Of a stretch of DNA of 64,000 nt, positions 17,101-25,089 are shown in pieces; position 1 is the stretch's first letter, and every line of letters starts with the position of its first letter. The notes under the pieces were generated by a model. It searched no databases, had not been told where the DNA came from, and was given only the letters and a program-made list of their open reading frames with translations. Location of the stretch: positions 1 through 64,000 of the forward strand of contig JAZRZH010000052.1 of NCBI GenBank assembly GCA_045601245.1. Reading direction: 5' to 3'. Source of the DNA: Cacconaster sp045601245. GTDB taxonomy: Bacteria > Bacteroidota > Bacteroidia > Bacteroidales > UBA932. The position numbers were made by a program, and so were the translations under genes.

Positions 17101-17510
17101 ATCCTGTAGGAATTGAACGATCCGATCTCCCGCGCGAAATGGCGGAGAACCCCCTGGAAGAAAGTGTCGATCGTGGAGACGCTGAAGCGGGAATAATTGT
17201 GCAGCAGCGTGAAGAGAATCCGCTTCCAGGTGTTCGGGTCGGAAACGGACACCTTGTCATATCCGGAGCAGAAGTCGTTGTAGTAATCGCTCAGCGTCGG
17301 GTTCTGCGAGAGGATATAAAGTTCCTGGAGGATACGGTCCTTCATCTCGGCTGTGGCCTTGTTGGTGAATGTGACCGCAAGGACGTGTTCGAACTCGTGG
17401 GTGTCCGTCGAATTGTCCTTCAGATATGCATCAAGAAGGATTTCGATATATTTTTTGGCCAGAGTGTATGTCTTGCCCGAGCCGGCGGAAGCAGTGATCA
17501 GCTCTATCAT
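14199..17510 (-). CDS. addA: AddA-like UvrD/Rep helicase-nuclease
   Basis: A 1103-residue subunit of a RecBCD/AddAB-type double-strand-break repair nuclease. Walker A is ITASAGSGKT (residues 5-14), motif II LLDEFQDTSHIQW, then VVGDVKQSIYRFR, LNSNFRSGRNIVEF, VRVMTIHKSKGLAGEF and VLYVAFTRAQHAL, a full UvrD-type helicase set. The C-terminal PD-(D/E)xK nuclease is seen in RPDRVVVHPDGRVDIVDYKF and the QVAAY that follows. It starts inside the end of addB (4-base ATGA overlap), so the two are translationally coupled. Confidence 0.85.
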   Translation of the reverse strand: MIELITASAGSGKTYTLAKKYIEILLDAYLKDNSTDTHEFEHVLAVTFTNKATAEMKDRILQELYILSQNPTLSDYYNDFCSGYDKVSVSDPNTWKRILFTLLHNYSRFSVSTIDTFFQGVLRHFAREIGSFNSYRIEIDREALVSEAADNLLSNISSADDTVYKVVSSLITEKIGEGRKFNPKRELTDIAKELMGGEFIRALESLGSGTAHEDLLKEIKDGTDQFSDRVNNLETALSGDSSASDSKKLAKDIVHAIDAYDGKGDYIKSNLRKGIDDYSTSGKELSDACRAALLGDTEKLFKRNARNPDAFLAANGASMSRLVDLFVRKKRIAELLKCIPHLKFAVSVFKEFAEVTDSANVKCLDDTTRLLSEIIAGSDAPFIYEKIGTRFDHYLLDEFQDTSHIQWKNFKPLLADANSKGGRNLVVGDVKQSIYRFRNSDYTILDSAVPTDFDRYVTKTPLNSNFRSGRNIVEFNNDLFAHLAEAVDGKLSSVSGDCDAVKDIYLQKDGNGAYVQPHTVGQEVKKDFDGFVRYERVCGGKKADLEEKIYPKIVSLVKDLCDRGVKKKDILILVKGKEDGSHIAEDLLREGIGVSSDDSLYISSNAIARKLLAVLRHMDNSKDQISKAIVDELGDDFLGDTGTIAHSTLVDLCEKIIAKLKETYSGTVDEQNEFAGSIPYLSSLVDLAGSYETNYGNSLHSFIEYFDRKDAKIASAASDDTVRVMTIHKSKGLAGEFVIVPFINKFSMFDSHHNRIWTGCDNVGLPAECGESVYYASLKDDANSAFRNSYAKEYKLRCIDAMNVLYVAFTRAQHALYIIEGATKSDKNKALSKLATDYLVAKNDGHLVSNDDTGMVYELGDEEAAVTDYKTPKEESNLDKKALLDSLKHQEKITGDYSVYESKASVRNSINATGFFDGLCRDGEECVTDSKLKGTLQHSILSLVHTVSDVAAAVDAKWQEGVLDGTREDAVAYLEGKIRSVSQYGWFAPDATILAEEGMLVKTMELQKNGDVYETPVSTRILPDGKKEYIVSRRPDRVVVHPDGRVDIVDYKFTGEVNSNLSKYRRQVAAYCDYYRSLPGCQGKTVTGYVWYVNAGDDAVVRV

Positions 17511-20413
17511 TTTCTACAAAGTGTTTCGTATTTGCAATTCTCACAATGTTTGCAGCCATTGCGGTACTCGAATTTGATTCCGACGTTTTTGATCTCATCC
17601 ATAAGGTTGTTCAAGCGGCTGTGGTAATCATCAAAGACCTCTTTTGAAAAAACGCCGTCGTGCGTTACCGGAACGCCTTCTTTTTTTACTCCGGACCTCT
17701 GCAATGAGAGCAGATACGGGCAATATATTGAGTTCCTGTATTCGTTTTCCACATATTCCTTGAGCGTCTTCTTCCGTTCCTTACTCTCCTTTTCCTTGCC
17801 GTCTGCATCTTTGATATATACCGTGGTTTCATCATTGTTCAACGATTTCCACAGCCAGTCATATATGAACAGCTGGATTGAAATCTTCGGCCACGAATCC
17901 TTGTCCGGAAAGCAGAATGCATTTTCTGCAGTATCAGTATCGGGCTGAATGTCGTCAGCGAAATATTTTCCGGTCTTGTAATCGACTATGCGGACTATGC
18001 CATCCTTGATGTCGATGCGGTCGATCGTGCCGGTCAGCATATGATTTTCAAACTTCGCCACAATCTTCTGTTCCAGACCTATTATCCTGAATGGAGCATA
18101 GGCCATGTCCTCTTCGAGGATCTCCTTGACGAACTGCTTGGCCTGCTCGAGGGCGATGAACGGCTTGCCCTCAAACGCATCTTCGGAGATGTTCAGGACC
18201 TTGGCGAGGTGCTTGCGGACCAGCGGCTCGTAATCCATTTTTTCGATATCCACGCGGGTGATGTCACTGGTGAAACCGCCGTACAGATCCTCCATCGTTT
18301 CGTGAATGGCGGTTCCGAACTTGTTGGCTTCCACATCCTCGGAAACGGATTCGTCGTCATCTTTTATTCCTTTGATATAACGGTAATAGAATGCCAGCGG
18401 GCACATAAGGTACTTCTGGATGGACGATGCGGAGAAATTCCCGGCATACGGCCTGTCGTTCGCATAGCAGTTATGCCCGGCAGAAACGGAAGATATCACC
18501 TCGTGGTTGTAGAACTTCAATGATACCTTGTCGCGGTATGCATACTTGAGCTGCATGATATAGCGGCTCGGTTCTCCGCTCTGAATGCCGTCGGCAGTGC
18601 TGTTATAGACCATCCAGACATTCTTCGCGCGTGAGATCAGGCGATAGAAGTAGTATGCCCAGATGGCATCCTGCTCCTCATATGCAGGAAGGCCGAAAGC
18701 CTTGCGGATAGTGTATGGGATGAAGGTGTCCGCCACGTTCTTGCGCGGGAATACGGCCTCGGAGGCCGACAGGATCATGATGTTGTCGAAGTCGAGGGCG
18801 CGGACCTCCAGCGGGCCCATTACCTGAAGACCGCAGAGCGGTTCGCCGTTGTAAGGGATGCTGACGCGCGAAAGGAGTTTCAGCAGAAGGCTCTTGAACG
18901 TTTCGAAACGGAGGTCTGTATAGCGTGTGTGAAGCGAATGGGTCTTGAGGTAATTCAGCACGCGGTAGATTTCGTACATCGCCTCGCGCTCCAGCTGGTC
19001 GAAGGCCATGCCGGAAGCGAGGAATTCCACTGTCTTAAGGAGGTATCCGATGACATCGTCAATGGAATCCCTGTCAGGCAGATCCTTGAATACCGGGCTG
19101 AATTCGAGGTCCTGCCGCGGGATATAAGTCTGTGCCTTGTCCTTGATACCGGCTATGCGGTCATTGTATTCTTCGTGTGCGCATTTGAAGATTGTCGAAG
19201 AGAATATGTCCCATACCACCTTGTGGTAGTAATAGCCCGGACGTTTGCTGTCAAACAGTCTCAGAATGGCGTTAATGAGGGAGAATGAGCCGGAAATGCT
19301 CAAAGGCGAGCCCATCGTGACATTGATGACGTCATCTTCTCCGCCCGGGATTGAAGTCAGCACGGACTGAAGCTGGGTCTCGTCCGGAAGGAGCACCAGA
19401 GTATTTTCGTTGAAGGAGGCTCCTGTGGACTCGAGGAACGTCGGGATGAGTTTGCTCCCGGCGACGGTGGTGCTGGTGGAGATGACGGAAATCTCCGGGA
19501 GCGGGCCGTACTCGACCGGAAAAGCCTGAGGAAGATAAGAGGATATATTGTCTTTATATTTGACATAGTTCCCGATGAAATGCGAGGCTTTGTTCTGCGG
19601 GTCGGAAAGAAGCTGCGAAGGATACTTCGGGTCGGTCGGGAAGTCCCAGCAGAATTCGGCGAAGCCGCTCTCCTTGGCAAGGGAGTGCATAAACGTCAGC
19701 TCTGCATTCGACAGCGCGTTGAGTCCCACGAAGACCACTTTGGACACATTCGGATAGAGGCTCAGGAGGCGCTCCTTGCTCCCGGTCGGATCATCCGCGA
19801 CGTGGCGGAAAATCATCCCTTCGTAAGCGAGTCCCTTGCTCTTGAGGACGGCATTGTACTTCTTATATATTGGAAGAAGCATATCCCAGATGGCAATGAA
19901 AGTTTTGTGGTACTCCTTTGAGAAACTCTCCTTCTTTCCCTTGAGACTGCCTATCAGCGAGCGTATCGCATCGTACTGCTCAGCTGTAGTAAACTCCTCG
20001 GGATCCACTTCGATATCCTTGTACTGGGCTATATTGGTGAGAATCTGCACCGGGTCGGCAAGATACTTGTCAATGTCCCCGAAGTCGCTCAGGATCACGC
20101 CGCCCCAGAAGAGGAAATCATCGAGCGATTCCGGAGTCCTGTCCGAAGCGGTCCTGACCTCCCTGTAGACGTCATACAGCTCCACCAGCAGGGTGAGTTC
20201 ATCTGCCAGTGAACCCTGCGGCGCATAGATATCCTTGAAGAGGTCGGAGATTGTCGTAAGCTGCGGAATGCATGCTCCTACATTCTCGTCGAGCATCTTC
20301 TCGCCGAAATACTTTTTGAAGAACACCTGACTGCGCCTGTTCGGGAAAACAAAGAGCGTAGTCTGAGCCATGTCAAAATAATGGTCTGCAACTTGTCTGA
20401 GAAATGGTTTCAT
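17507..20413 (-). CDS. addB: AddB-like PD-(D/E)xK nuclease subunit with iron-sulfur cysteines
   Basis: A 968-residue partner of AddA. The N-terminal region is an inactivated-helicase-like domain without a clear Walker A. The C-terminal third is a RecB-type nuclease: GTIDRIDIKDGIVRIVDYKT with a later QLFIYDW. A cysteine in KYLMCPLAFYYRYIKG and a C-terminal cluster CKHCENCKYETLC fit the four cysteines of the AddB 4Fe-4S staple. Gene order addB-addA with a 4-base overlap supports one complex that resects broken ends before recombination. Confidence 0.85.
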   Translation of the reverse strand: MKPFLRQVADHYFDMAQTTLFVFPNRRSQVFFKKYFGEKMLDENVGACIPQLTTISDLFKDIYAPQGSLADELTLLVELYDVYREVRTASDRTPESLDDFLFWGGVILSDFGDIDKYLADPVQILTNIAQYKDIEVDPEEFTTAEQYDAIRSLIGSLKGKKESFSKEYHKTFIAIWDMLLPIYKKYNAVLKSKGLAYEGMIFRHVADDPTGSKERLLSLYPNVSKVVFVGLNALSNAELTFMHSLAKESGFAEFCWDFPTDPKYPSQLLSDPQNKASHFIGNYVKYKDNISSYLPQAFPVEYGPLPEISVISTSTTVAGSKLIPTFLESTGASFNENTLVLLPDETQLQSVLTSIPGGEDDVINVTMGSPLSISGSFSLINAILRLFDSKRPGYYYHKVVWDIFSSTIFKCAHEEYNDRIAGIKDKAQTYIPRQDLEFSPVFKDLPDRDSIDDVIGYLLKTVEFLASGMAFDQLEREAMYEIYRVLNYLKTHSLHTRYTDLRFETFKSLLLKLLSRVSIPYNGEPLCGLQVMGPLEVRALDFDNIMILSASEAVFPRKNVADTFIPYTIRKAFGLPAYEEQDAIWAYYFYRLISRAKNVWMVYNSTADGIQSGEPSRYIMQLKYAYRDKVSLKFYNHEVISSVSAGHNCYANDRPYAGNFSASSIQKYLMCPLAFYYRYIKGIKDDDESVSEDVEANKFGTAIHETMEDLYGGFTSDITRVDIEKMDYEPLVRKHLAKVLNISEDAFEGKPFIALEQAKQFVKEILEEDMAYAPFRIIGLEQKIVAKFENHMLTGTIDRIDIKDGIVRIVDYKTGKYFADDIQPDTDTAENAFCFPDKDSWPKISIQLFIYDWLWKSLNNDETTVYIKDADGKEKESKERKKTLKEYVENEYRNSIYCPYLLSLQRSGVKKEGVPVTHDGVFSKEVFDDYHSRLNNLMDEIKNVGIKFEYRNGCKHCENCKYETLCRK

Positions 20414-20474
20414 ATAATAATATACTTCCCCGCTGTCGGACTATAATAAACTATTATAAAGAATCTGCTAAATT

Positions 20475-21488
20475 TTATTTCACTCTCACAAGGGTCTTGC
20501 CGTCAGTGGTGACGTGGTTCTTGATGCGGCAGTCATCGTCGATGATCCACGTCTCGAGGCTATGCTCGCCCGGCTTGATCTTGATAATCCGGGCACCGCG
20601 CTGGAGGTCGTTGTAGACTGAGTTGCAGCCGGAAAAGCGGCCATATCCGAGAGCGATGCCTTTGTAGCAGGCAAGGAAGTCACTGTTGTGGTCGTGGCCG
20701 CAGAATACACCGACAATGCTGCGTGTCATGCGCATCGCCGCAAACATTCCGGTATTGAGAGAGCCGGCGGCTATGTTCTCACCGCGGATGCCGATACAAT
20801 GAGTCTTGTCGCCGCGGCCCTGGCGCGCATCTTCCATAGGAGCCCACGCATCCACGAATTCCTGAAGCGGGATATGGAAGAATGCCAGGGACGGAGCTAT
20901 GCTGCCATCCTCCGCAGTGCGTGCCTTGCAGTTGTCGTAGAGCCATTGCACCTGTTCGAAAGAAAAATAAGCGTATGTGCCGATGCCCTTGACCGGGCTG
21001 TAGTCGTGCGAGTCCATCAGGTAGAGATAATATGCCGGAACGCCGTCACAGAGCACCGGGATCTCGATATCCGCGAGTTCGCCCTTTTCATTGAGGGTGT
21101 TGACGCTGTTGCGTCCGCCGGCATACATCGCCGACATTTCAGCACGCGAAAGGTCCTGCTCCGCATCGTGGTTGCCGTATGTGACGCCCCACGGGATGTC
21201 AAAGGAATCGAGTTTGGCGATGAGTTCTCCGACAATGCCGGCCGCAGGCTTGCCGTAGATCAGATCGCCCGTCACGACAATCATATCCGGCGACTCCTTA
21301 GCCACAAGCAGATCGATGCGGTCGAATACCTTCCGGCACTCCTCCGGAAGTGCGGATTTCAGATGCAGGTCGGTCAACTGCATGATTTTCAATTCTCCGT
21401 TGTTACCAAAAACCACGGGACGCGCGGCATCGGCCACAAATCCCAACATCAGTGCAAACACTGTGATTAATATTCTTTTATTCTTCAT
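20475..21488 (-). CDS. Secreted calcineurin-like metallophosphoesterase
   Basis: A 337-residue enzyme with a cleavable signal (hydrophobic to about residue 20, then ADAARP). The dinuclear metal motifs are present in order: MQLTDLHLK (DxH), VVTGDLIYG (GD), GVTYGNHDAEQD (GNHD) and FCGHDHNSDF (GHDH for the usual GHxH). The closest described groups are Dcr2/purple-acid-phosphatase-like secreted phosphoesterases, but the substrate is not evident. A consensus promoter on the minus strand lies directly upstream. Confidence 0.85.
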   Translation of the reverse strand: MKNKRILITVFALMLGFVADAARPVVFGNNGELKIMQLTDLHLKSALPEECRKVFDRIDLLVAKESPDMIVVTGDLIYGKPAAGIVGELIAKLDSFDIPWGVTYGNHDAEQDLSRAEMSAMYAGGRNSVNTLNEKGELADIEIPVLCDGVPAYYLYLMDSHDYSPVKGIGTYAYFSFEQVQWLYDNCKARTAEDGSIAPSLAFFHIPLQEFVDAWAPMEDARQGRGDKTHCIGIRGENIAAGSLNTGMFAAMRMTRSIVGVFCGHDHNSDFLACYKGIALGYGRFSGCNSVYNDLQRGARIIKIKPGEHSLETWIIDDDCRIKNHVTTDGKTLVRVK

Positions 21489-21495
21489 AGTAATG

Positions 21496-21525
21496 CAAAG
21501 ATACTTATTTGTATATTTGCCTCAA
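21496..21525 (-). promoter_or_regulatory. Bacteroidota-type promoter for the phosphoesterase, overlapping a divergent -7 element
   Basis: On the minus strand, TTG (21525-21523), a 19-base spacer and TATCTTTG (21503-21496) match the consensus. On the plus strand TATATTTGC at 21512-21520 lies inside the same stretch and could serve the divergent PNPOx-like gene at 21539, so the two transcription units may compete. Confidence 0.6.
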
Positions 21526-21538
21526 ATAGAATTAACAT

Positions 21539-22090
21539 ATGAAAAGACTGACACTAATCTTCGCTGTCGTGCTGCTGTTTACAGCATGCGGGAATAACAA
21601 CAATGCAACAGAAGCCGGCAATGCCATCTCAGAAGAATCAGAGGAAAAGCAGGTTGACCATTCACAATATCATTCGATAAACCAGGAAAATATGCAGAAA
21701 GTTTATGATTTCATCAAGAGTTGTGGCAGCACCTATTTCCTCGCCACGACTGACGGTGACCAGCCGAGGGTAAGGCCATTCGGCACCGTCAACATTTTCG
21801 AAGGCAAACTCTATATCCAGACAGGACACAAAAAAGATGTAGCAAAGCAGATTGCCGCCGATCCGAAAGTGGAGCTCTGCTGTTATGACGGCAAATCAGA
21901 ATGGCTGCGCGTTGGCGGCACTCTGGTTGAAGACGAGCGCATAGAGGCCAAGAAATCAATGCTCGACGCATATCCGAACCTCCGTGCGATGTATGATGAG
22001 AACGACGACAACACAGCGGTCTACTACATCACCGGCGCAAGGGCCCGCTTCTGTTCTTTTACCAAACCGGAAGATGTTGTCGAATTCTGA
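21539..22090 (+). CDS. Pyridoxamine 5'-phosphate oxidase-fold lipoprotein
   Basis: A 183-residue protein. MKRLTLIFAVVLLFTAC is a lipoprotein signal, followed by a Glu/Asn-rich linker to about residue 45. From about 50 the protein is a PNPOx-like split-barrel flavin-binding domain: YFLATTDGDQPRVRPFGTV, then GKLYIQTGHKKDVAKQI, and VELCCYDGKSEWLRVGGTL. Relatives without the signal bind FMN, F420 or heme in the cytosol; extracytoplasmic versions are less usual. The cofactor here cannot be told from sequence. The next gene begins 10 bases downstream. Confidence 0.75.
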   Translation: MKRLTLIFAVVLLFTACGNNNNATEAGNAISEESEEKQVDHSQYHSINQENMQKVYDFIKSCGSTYFLATTDGDQPRVRPFGTVNIFEGKLYIQTGHKKDVAKQIAADPKVELCCYDGKSEWLRVGGTLVEDERIEAKKSMLDAYPNLRAMYDENDDNTAVYYITGARARFCSFTKPEDVVEF

Positions 22091-22100
22091 TTCAATCGTA

Positions 22101-22472
22101 ATGAAGCATTCATCCAGCATAATGCTCGCCGTTTGCCTGCTTCTTGGAATATGCACGGGTTGTTCGTGTAACAGCACAGACAAAAGCGGCGAGGAGGATA
22201 TTGCCGCAAATAGACTGGTCTGCGGAGGATATACTGATTTCCGCACACCGACAGATGAAGAACTTGAAATGTTCGCCTCGCTCACGAAGGAGGAGGAAAC
22301 GGAATTCCATCCCGAACTCGTGGCAACTCAGGTGGTCGCCGGGATCAATTATAAGTTCCTGTGCCTCAGCAAGTCCCCGGACGGAAACACAGGCCACTGC
22401 TATGTCACGGTATACAAGCCGCTGCCAGGGCAGGGTGAGCCGAAGGTCACCGGACTGGAGGTTTGCAAATGA
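22101..22472 (+). CDS. Cystatin-like lipoprotein, putative cysteine protease inhibitor
   Basis: A 123-residue protein starting at the ATG at 22101 with a lipoprotein-type signal (MKHSSSIMLAVCLLLG, then ICTGC). The mature part has the three elements of a stefin/cystatin wedge in order: an N-terminal trunk with LVCGGYTDFRTPT (Cys41-Gly-Gly), the first hairpin loop Gln77-Val-Val-Ala-Gly81 in TQVVAGINYKF, and a second loop Leu108-Pro-Gly in VYKPLPGQGEPKV. Family members block papain-like cysteine proteases. The gene overlaps the next one by 4 bases (ATGA), so it is coupled to a transporter, and follows a PNPOx-like lipoprotein. Inhibitor activity is inferred. Confidence 0.75.
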   Translation: MKHSSSIMLAVCLLLGICTGCSCNSTDKSGEEDIAANRLVCGGYTDFRTPTDEELEMFASLTKEEETEFHPELVATQVVAGINYKFLCLSKSPDGNTGHCYVTVYKPLPGQGEPKVTGLEVCK

Positions 22473-23419
22473 CAGGACCGATGAAACGCATTTGCAGATT
22501 CATCACAGACTGGATGTCCGTCATAGTCCTTGTGGCCGCGGCCCTGGCATTTCTGATGCCATCTGCATTTTCCGTCATCAGGACATCCTGGATAACGCCG
22601 ATGCTGGCATTGGTGATGTTCGGTATGGGACTCACCCTTGACCTGAAGGAGTTCGCCAAGGTCTTTTCCGAGCCGAAGAACGTCATTATAGGATTCGTAT
22701 GTCAGTTCACCATAATGCCGCTGCTGGCGGTGGCGCTGACCCGCATATTCAGACTTCCGCCCGAACTCGCGGTTGGCGTGATACTGGTGGGATGCTGCCC
22801 CGGCGGCACGAGTTCAAATGTCATCACATACCTGTCGAAAGGCAATGTGGCTCTCTCAGTGGCGATGACAGGGGTCTCCACCCTTCTTGCTCCAGTAATG
22901 ACACCACTTTTGGTAAGACTCTTCGCAGGGGCGTTCATACCTGTGGACTTCTGGGGAATGTTCCTCTCCATCATTGAAGTCATCATCGTGCCGATAGCAG
23001 CGGGACTCCTCTGCAAGCGCTTCCTGCCGCGGATGACTCAGTCGGTTTCTGATTATCTTCCGGCATTTTCCACACTGATAATCACAATGATAGTGATTGC
23101 AGTGGTTTCCGCGAACGCCGCCAGGCTGCACACCTGCGGAGCTGTCGTGATACTTGTCGTGATACTTCACAACATCTGCGGCTATCTGCTCGGTTATCTT
23201 GCCGGCAGAGCGCTCGGGATGCCTTCAGCCAGCCGCACGGCAGTCAGCGTGGAGGTCGGAATGCAGAACTCAGGTCTTGCCTGCAGCCTTGCATCCACAC
23301 ATTTCGCATCGATGGCGCTCGCCACAGTCCCGGGAGCGGTGTTCAGCGTATGGCATAACATTTCCGGAGCCCTGCTGGCCCGGATTTACAGCAGACTGAA
23401 CTCTAAACATAAAGAATGA
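22469..23419 (+). CDS. Bile acid:sodium symporter (BASS) family transporter
   Basis: A 316-residue integral membrane protein with about nine or ten spans. FGMGLTLDLKEFAKV, VGCCPGGTSSNVITYLSKG and VSVEVGMQNSGLACSLA are the conserved BASS family motifs around the sodium sites. Family members carry bile acids, pantoate or other organic anions with sodium; the substrate here is unknown. The start at 22469 (MTGPMKRICRF) overlaps the stop of the cystatin-like gene, and its own stop overlaps the next transporter start, indicating one operon. Confidence 0.85.
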   Translation: MTGPMKRICRFITDWMSVIVLVAAALAFLMPSAFSVIRTSWITPMLALVMFGMGLTLDLKEFAKVFSEPKNVIIGFVCQFTIMPLLAVALTRIFRLPPELAVGVILVGCCPGGTSSNVITYLSKGNVALSVAMTGVSTLLAPVMTPLLVRLFAGAFIPVDFWGMFLSIIEVIIVPIAAGLLCKRFLPRMTQSVSDYLPAFSTLIITMIVIAVVSANAARLHTCGAVVILVVILHNICGYLLGYLAGRALGMPSASRTAVSVEVGMQNSGLACSLASTHFASMALATVPGAVFSVWHNISGALLARIYSRLNSKHKE

Positions 23420-24354
23420 TGCATACAGGAGAATTGATATCATTAAGCGTCGCAATATCCTGGACCGCCTGTGCAATATTCGCCGAAGTGGCAAGCAAGA
23501 GGCTCGGATCCCTGGCCCTCAATGTCATCAGAATGGCTATGTCGCTGGCAATGCTCATCATCGTGATGCTGTGCGCCACGGGGCATCCGTATCCGGTCGG
23601 TGCCGACCGCGCGACCTGGGGATGGCTGATGCTTTCAGGCCTTGTCGGCTATGTGCTCGGCGACTTCTGCCTTTTCAACTGCTACATCCTTATCGGATCC
23701 AGATACGGCCAGCTGCTGATGACCCTCGCCCCCGCCGCTGCGGCGGTTGCCGGAAATATCATCCTAGGCCAGCGGATGGCTCCATCGGCGATTGCCGGAA
23801 TGCTTGTGACAATGACAGGAATCGCTATCTCGATATACCGCAAGCCGGACGGCGGCAGCGGGGAGAGACTCCCCGTCAAAGGTGTGATATTCGGCGCCAT
23901 AGCCGGAATATGCCAGGGCATCGGACTGGTCCTCAGTGCGAAGGGCCTGACCTGCTATGAGAATTCACTTGTCAGCAGCGGATATGATCCGGACTCGATG
24001 CGCAACATAATCCCCTTCGCCTCCACCTCCATCCGGGCGGTGATGGGTTTGATCGGATTCTCACTCTGGACGCTGTTAAGCGGACACGGCGCAGACCTGA
24101 CAAAGGGAATCCGCGACAGACGCGGAATGCTCTCCACACTCGGTGCCACCATCACGGGACCGTTCATCGGCGTGAGCCTTTCGCTTATGGCTACGCTCTA
24201 TACCGAAGTGGGCATAGCGCAGACCATAATGGCCCTCACCCCCGTTCTCATCATTTTGCCGACTTGGCTTATATTCAAGCAGAAAATCACGATCCGCGAG
24301 ATAATCGGAGCTATCGTCGCCGTCTTCGGAGTATCCCTTTTCTTCCTCTTCTAA
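23416..24354 (+). CDS. DMT/EamA family transporter
   Basis: A 312-residue protein with ten predicted spans in two EamA halves. The first half includes WTACAIFAEVASKRLGS and YVLGDFCLFNCYILIGSRYG; the second ends GIAQTIMALTPVLIILPTW with IIGAIVAVFGVSLFFLF. Members export metabolites or amino acids; no substrate can be assigned. The start ATG at 23416 overlaps the previous stop by 4 bases, and a second ATG follows directly at 23419. It ends the four-gene plus-strand run. Confidence 0.8.
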   Translation: MMHTGELISLSVAISWTACAIFAEVASKRLGSLALNVIRMAMSLAMLIIVMLCATGHPYPVGADRATWGWLMLSGLVGYVLGDFCLFNCYILIGSRYGQLLMTLAPAAAAVAGNIILGQRMAPSAIAGMLVTMTGIAISIYRKPDGGSGERLPVKGVIFGAIAGICQGIGLVLSAKGLTCYENSLVSSGYDPDSMRNIIPFASTSIRAVMGLIGFSLWTLLSGHGADLTKGIRDRRGMLSTLGATITGPFIGVSLSLMATLYTEVGIAQTIMALTPVLIILPTWLIFKQKITIREIIGAIVAVFGVSLFFLF

Positions 24355-24433
24355 CGATTTAATACGAACCAATATAAAACGGCACGGACGATTGTTATAT
24401 TTGAGTATCTTCGCATTATGAAAGATTATCAGT

Positions 24434-25087
24434 ATGATGAAAACAATAATTTTTGACCTTGACGGCACACTCATAGACACAATCGAAGACCTCGGAACGG
24501 CTGTGAACCACGCGATGATGCAGCTTGGACACCCGACCCACACCATGGCGGAGTATTCGGCCAAAATCGGCGACGGAGTCCGCAATCTGGTCACCCGCGC
24601 CCTGCCGGAGACGCTCCGCACAGACCGTTGCAGAGTCGATGAGGCACTCGGCATTTTCAAAGCATATTATTCGTCGCACATCGACGTCTTTACTAAGCCG
24701 TACCCCGGTATCCCGGAAATGCTTCACGAAGTGAAACGCAGCGGAATCCGCATCGCTGTGGCGACGAACAAGTTCCAGGAGGGTGCGGACAAACTCATAG
24801 GCAAGTTATTCCCCGATGTTGAATTCGACCTGATCTGCGGCAACCGCGAAGGTATGCCACTCAAGCCGGACGCATCGGTCGTGCGGCATATACTGGCGGA
24901 GACGGCCACGGAGGCTGACGACGCGATATATGTCGGCGACACCGAAATCGATATGCTGACGGCATCGAACGGAGGCGTCAGGGCCGTCGGAGTCACCTGG
25001 GGCTACCGGAACGTCTCCTGCCTGACAGGTGCGGACACAATTGCAAATACAGTTGAAGAATTACAAAAGATAATACTTGCCAAGTAA
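24434..25087 (+). CDS. HAD hydrolase, phosphoglycolate phosphatase-like
   Basis: A 217-residue haloacid dehalogenase-superfamily phosphatase. Motif I is IIFDLDGTLIDT, motif II AVATNKF, motif III Lys in GMPLKPDAS, and motif IV YVGDTEIDM. The small alpha cap and length fit the Gph/PGP subgroup, which hydrolyses 2-phosphoglycolate or similar small phosphate esters. A TATATTTG word at 24396-24403 could be the -7 element. DUF2461 and a second HAD gene follow within 2 and 8 bases, so the three form an operon. Confidence 0.8.
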   Translation: MMKTIIFDLDGTLIDTIEDLGTAVNHAMMQLGHPTHTMAEYSAKIGDGVRNLVTRALPETLRTDRCRVDEALGIFKAYYSSHIDVFTKPYPGIPEMLHEVKRSGIRIAVATNKFQEGADKLIGKLFPDVEFDLICGNREGMPLKPDASVVRHILAETATEADDAIYVGDTEIDMLTASNGGVRAVGVTWGYRNVSCLTGADTIANTVEELQKIILAK

Positions 25088-25089
25088 AT

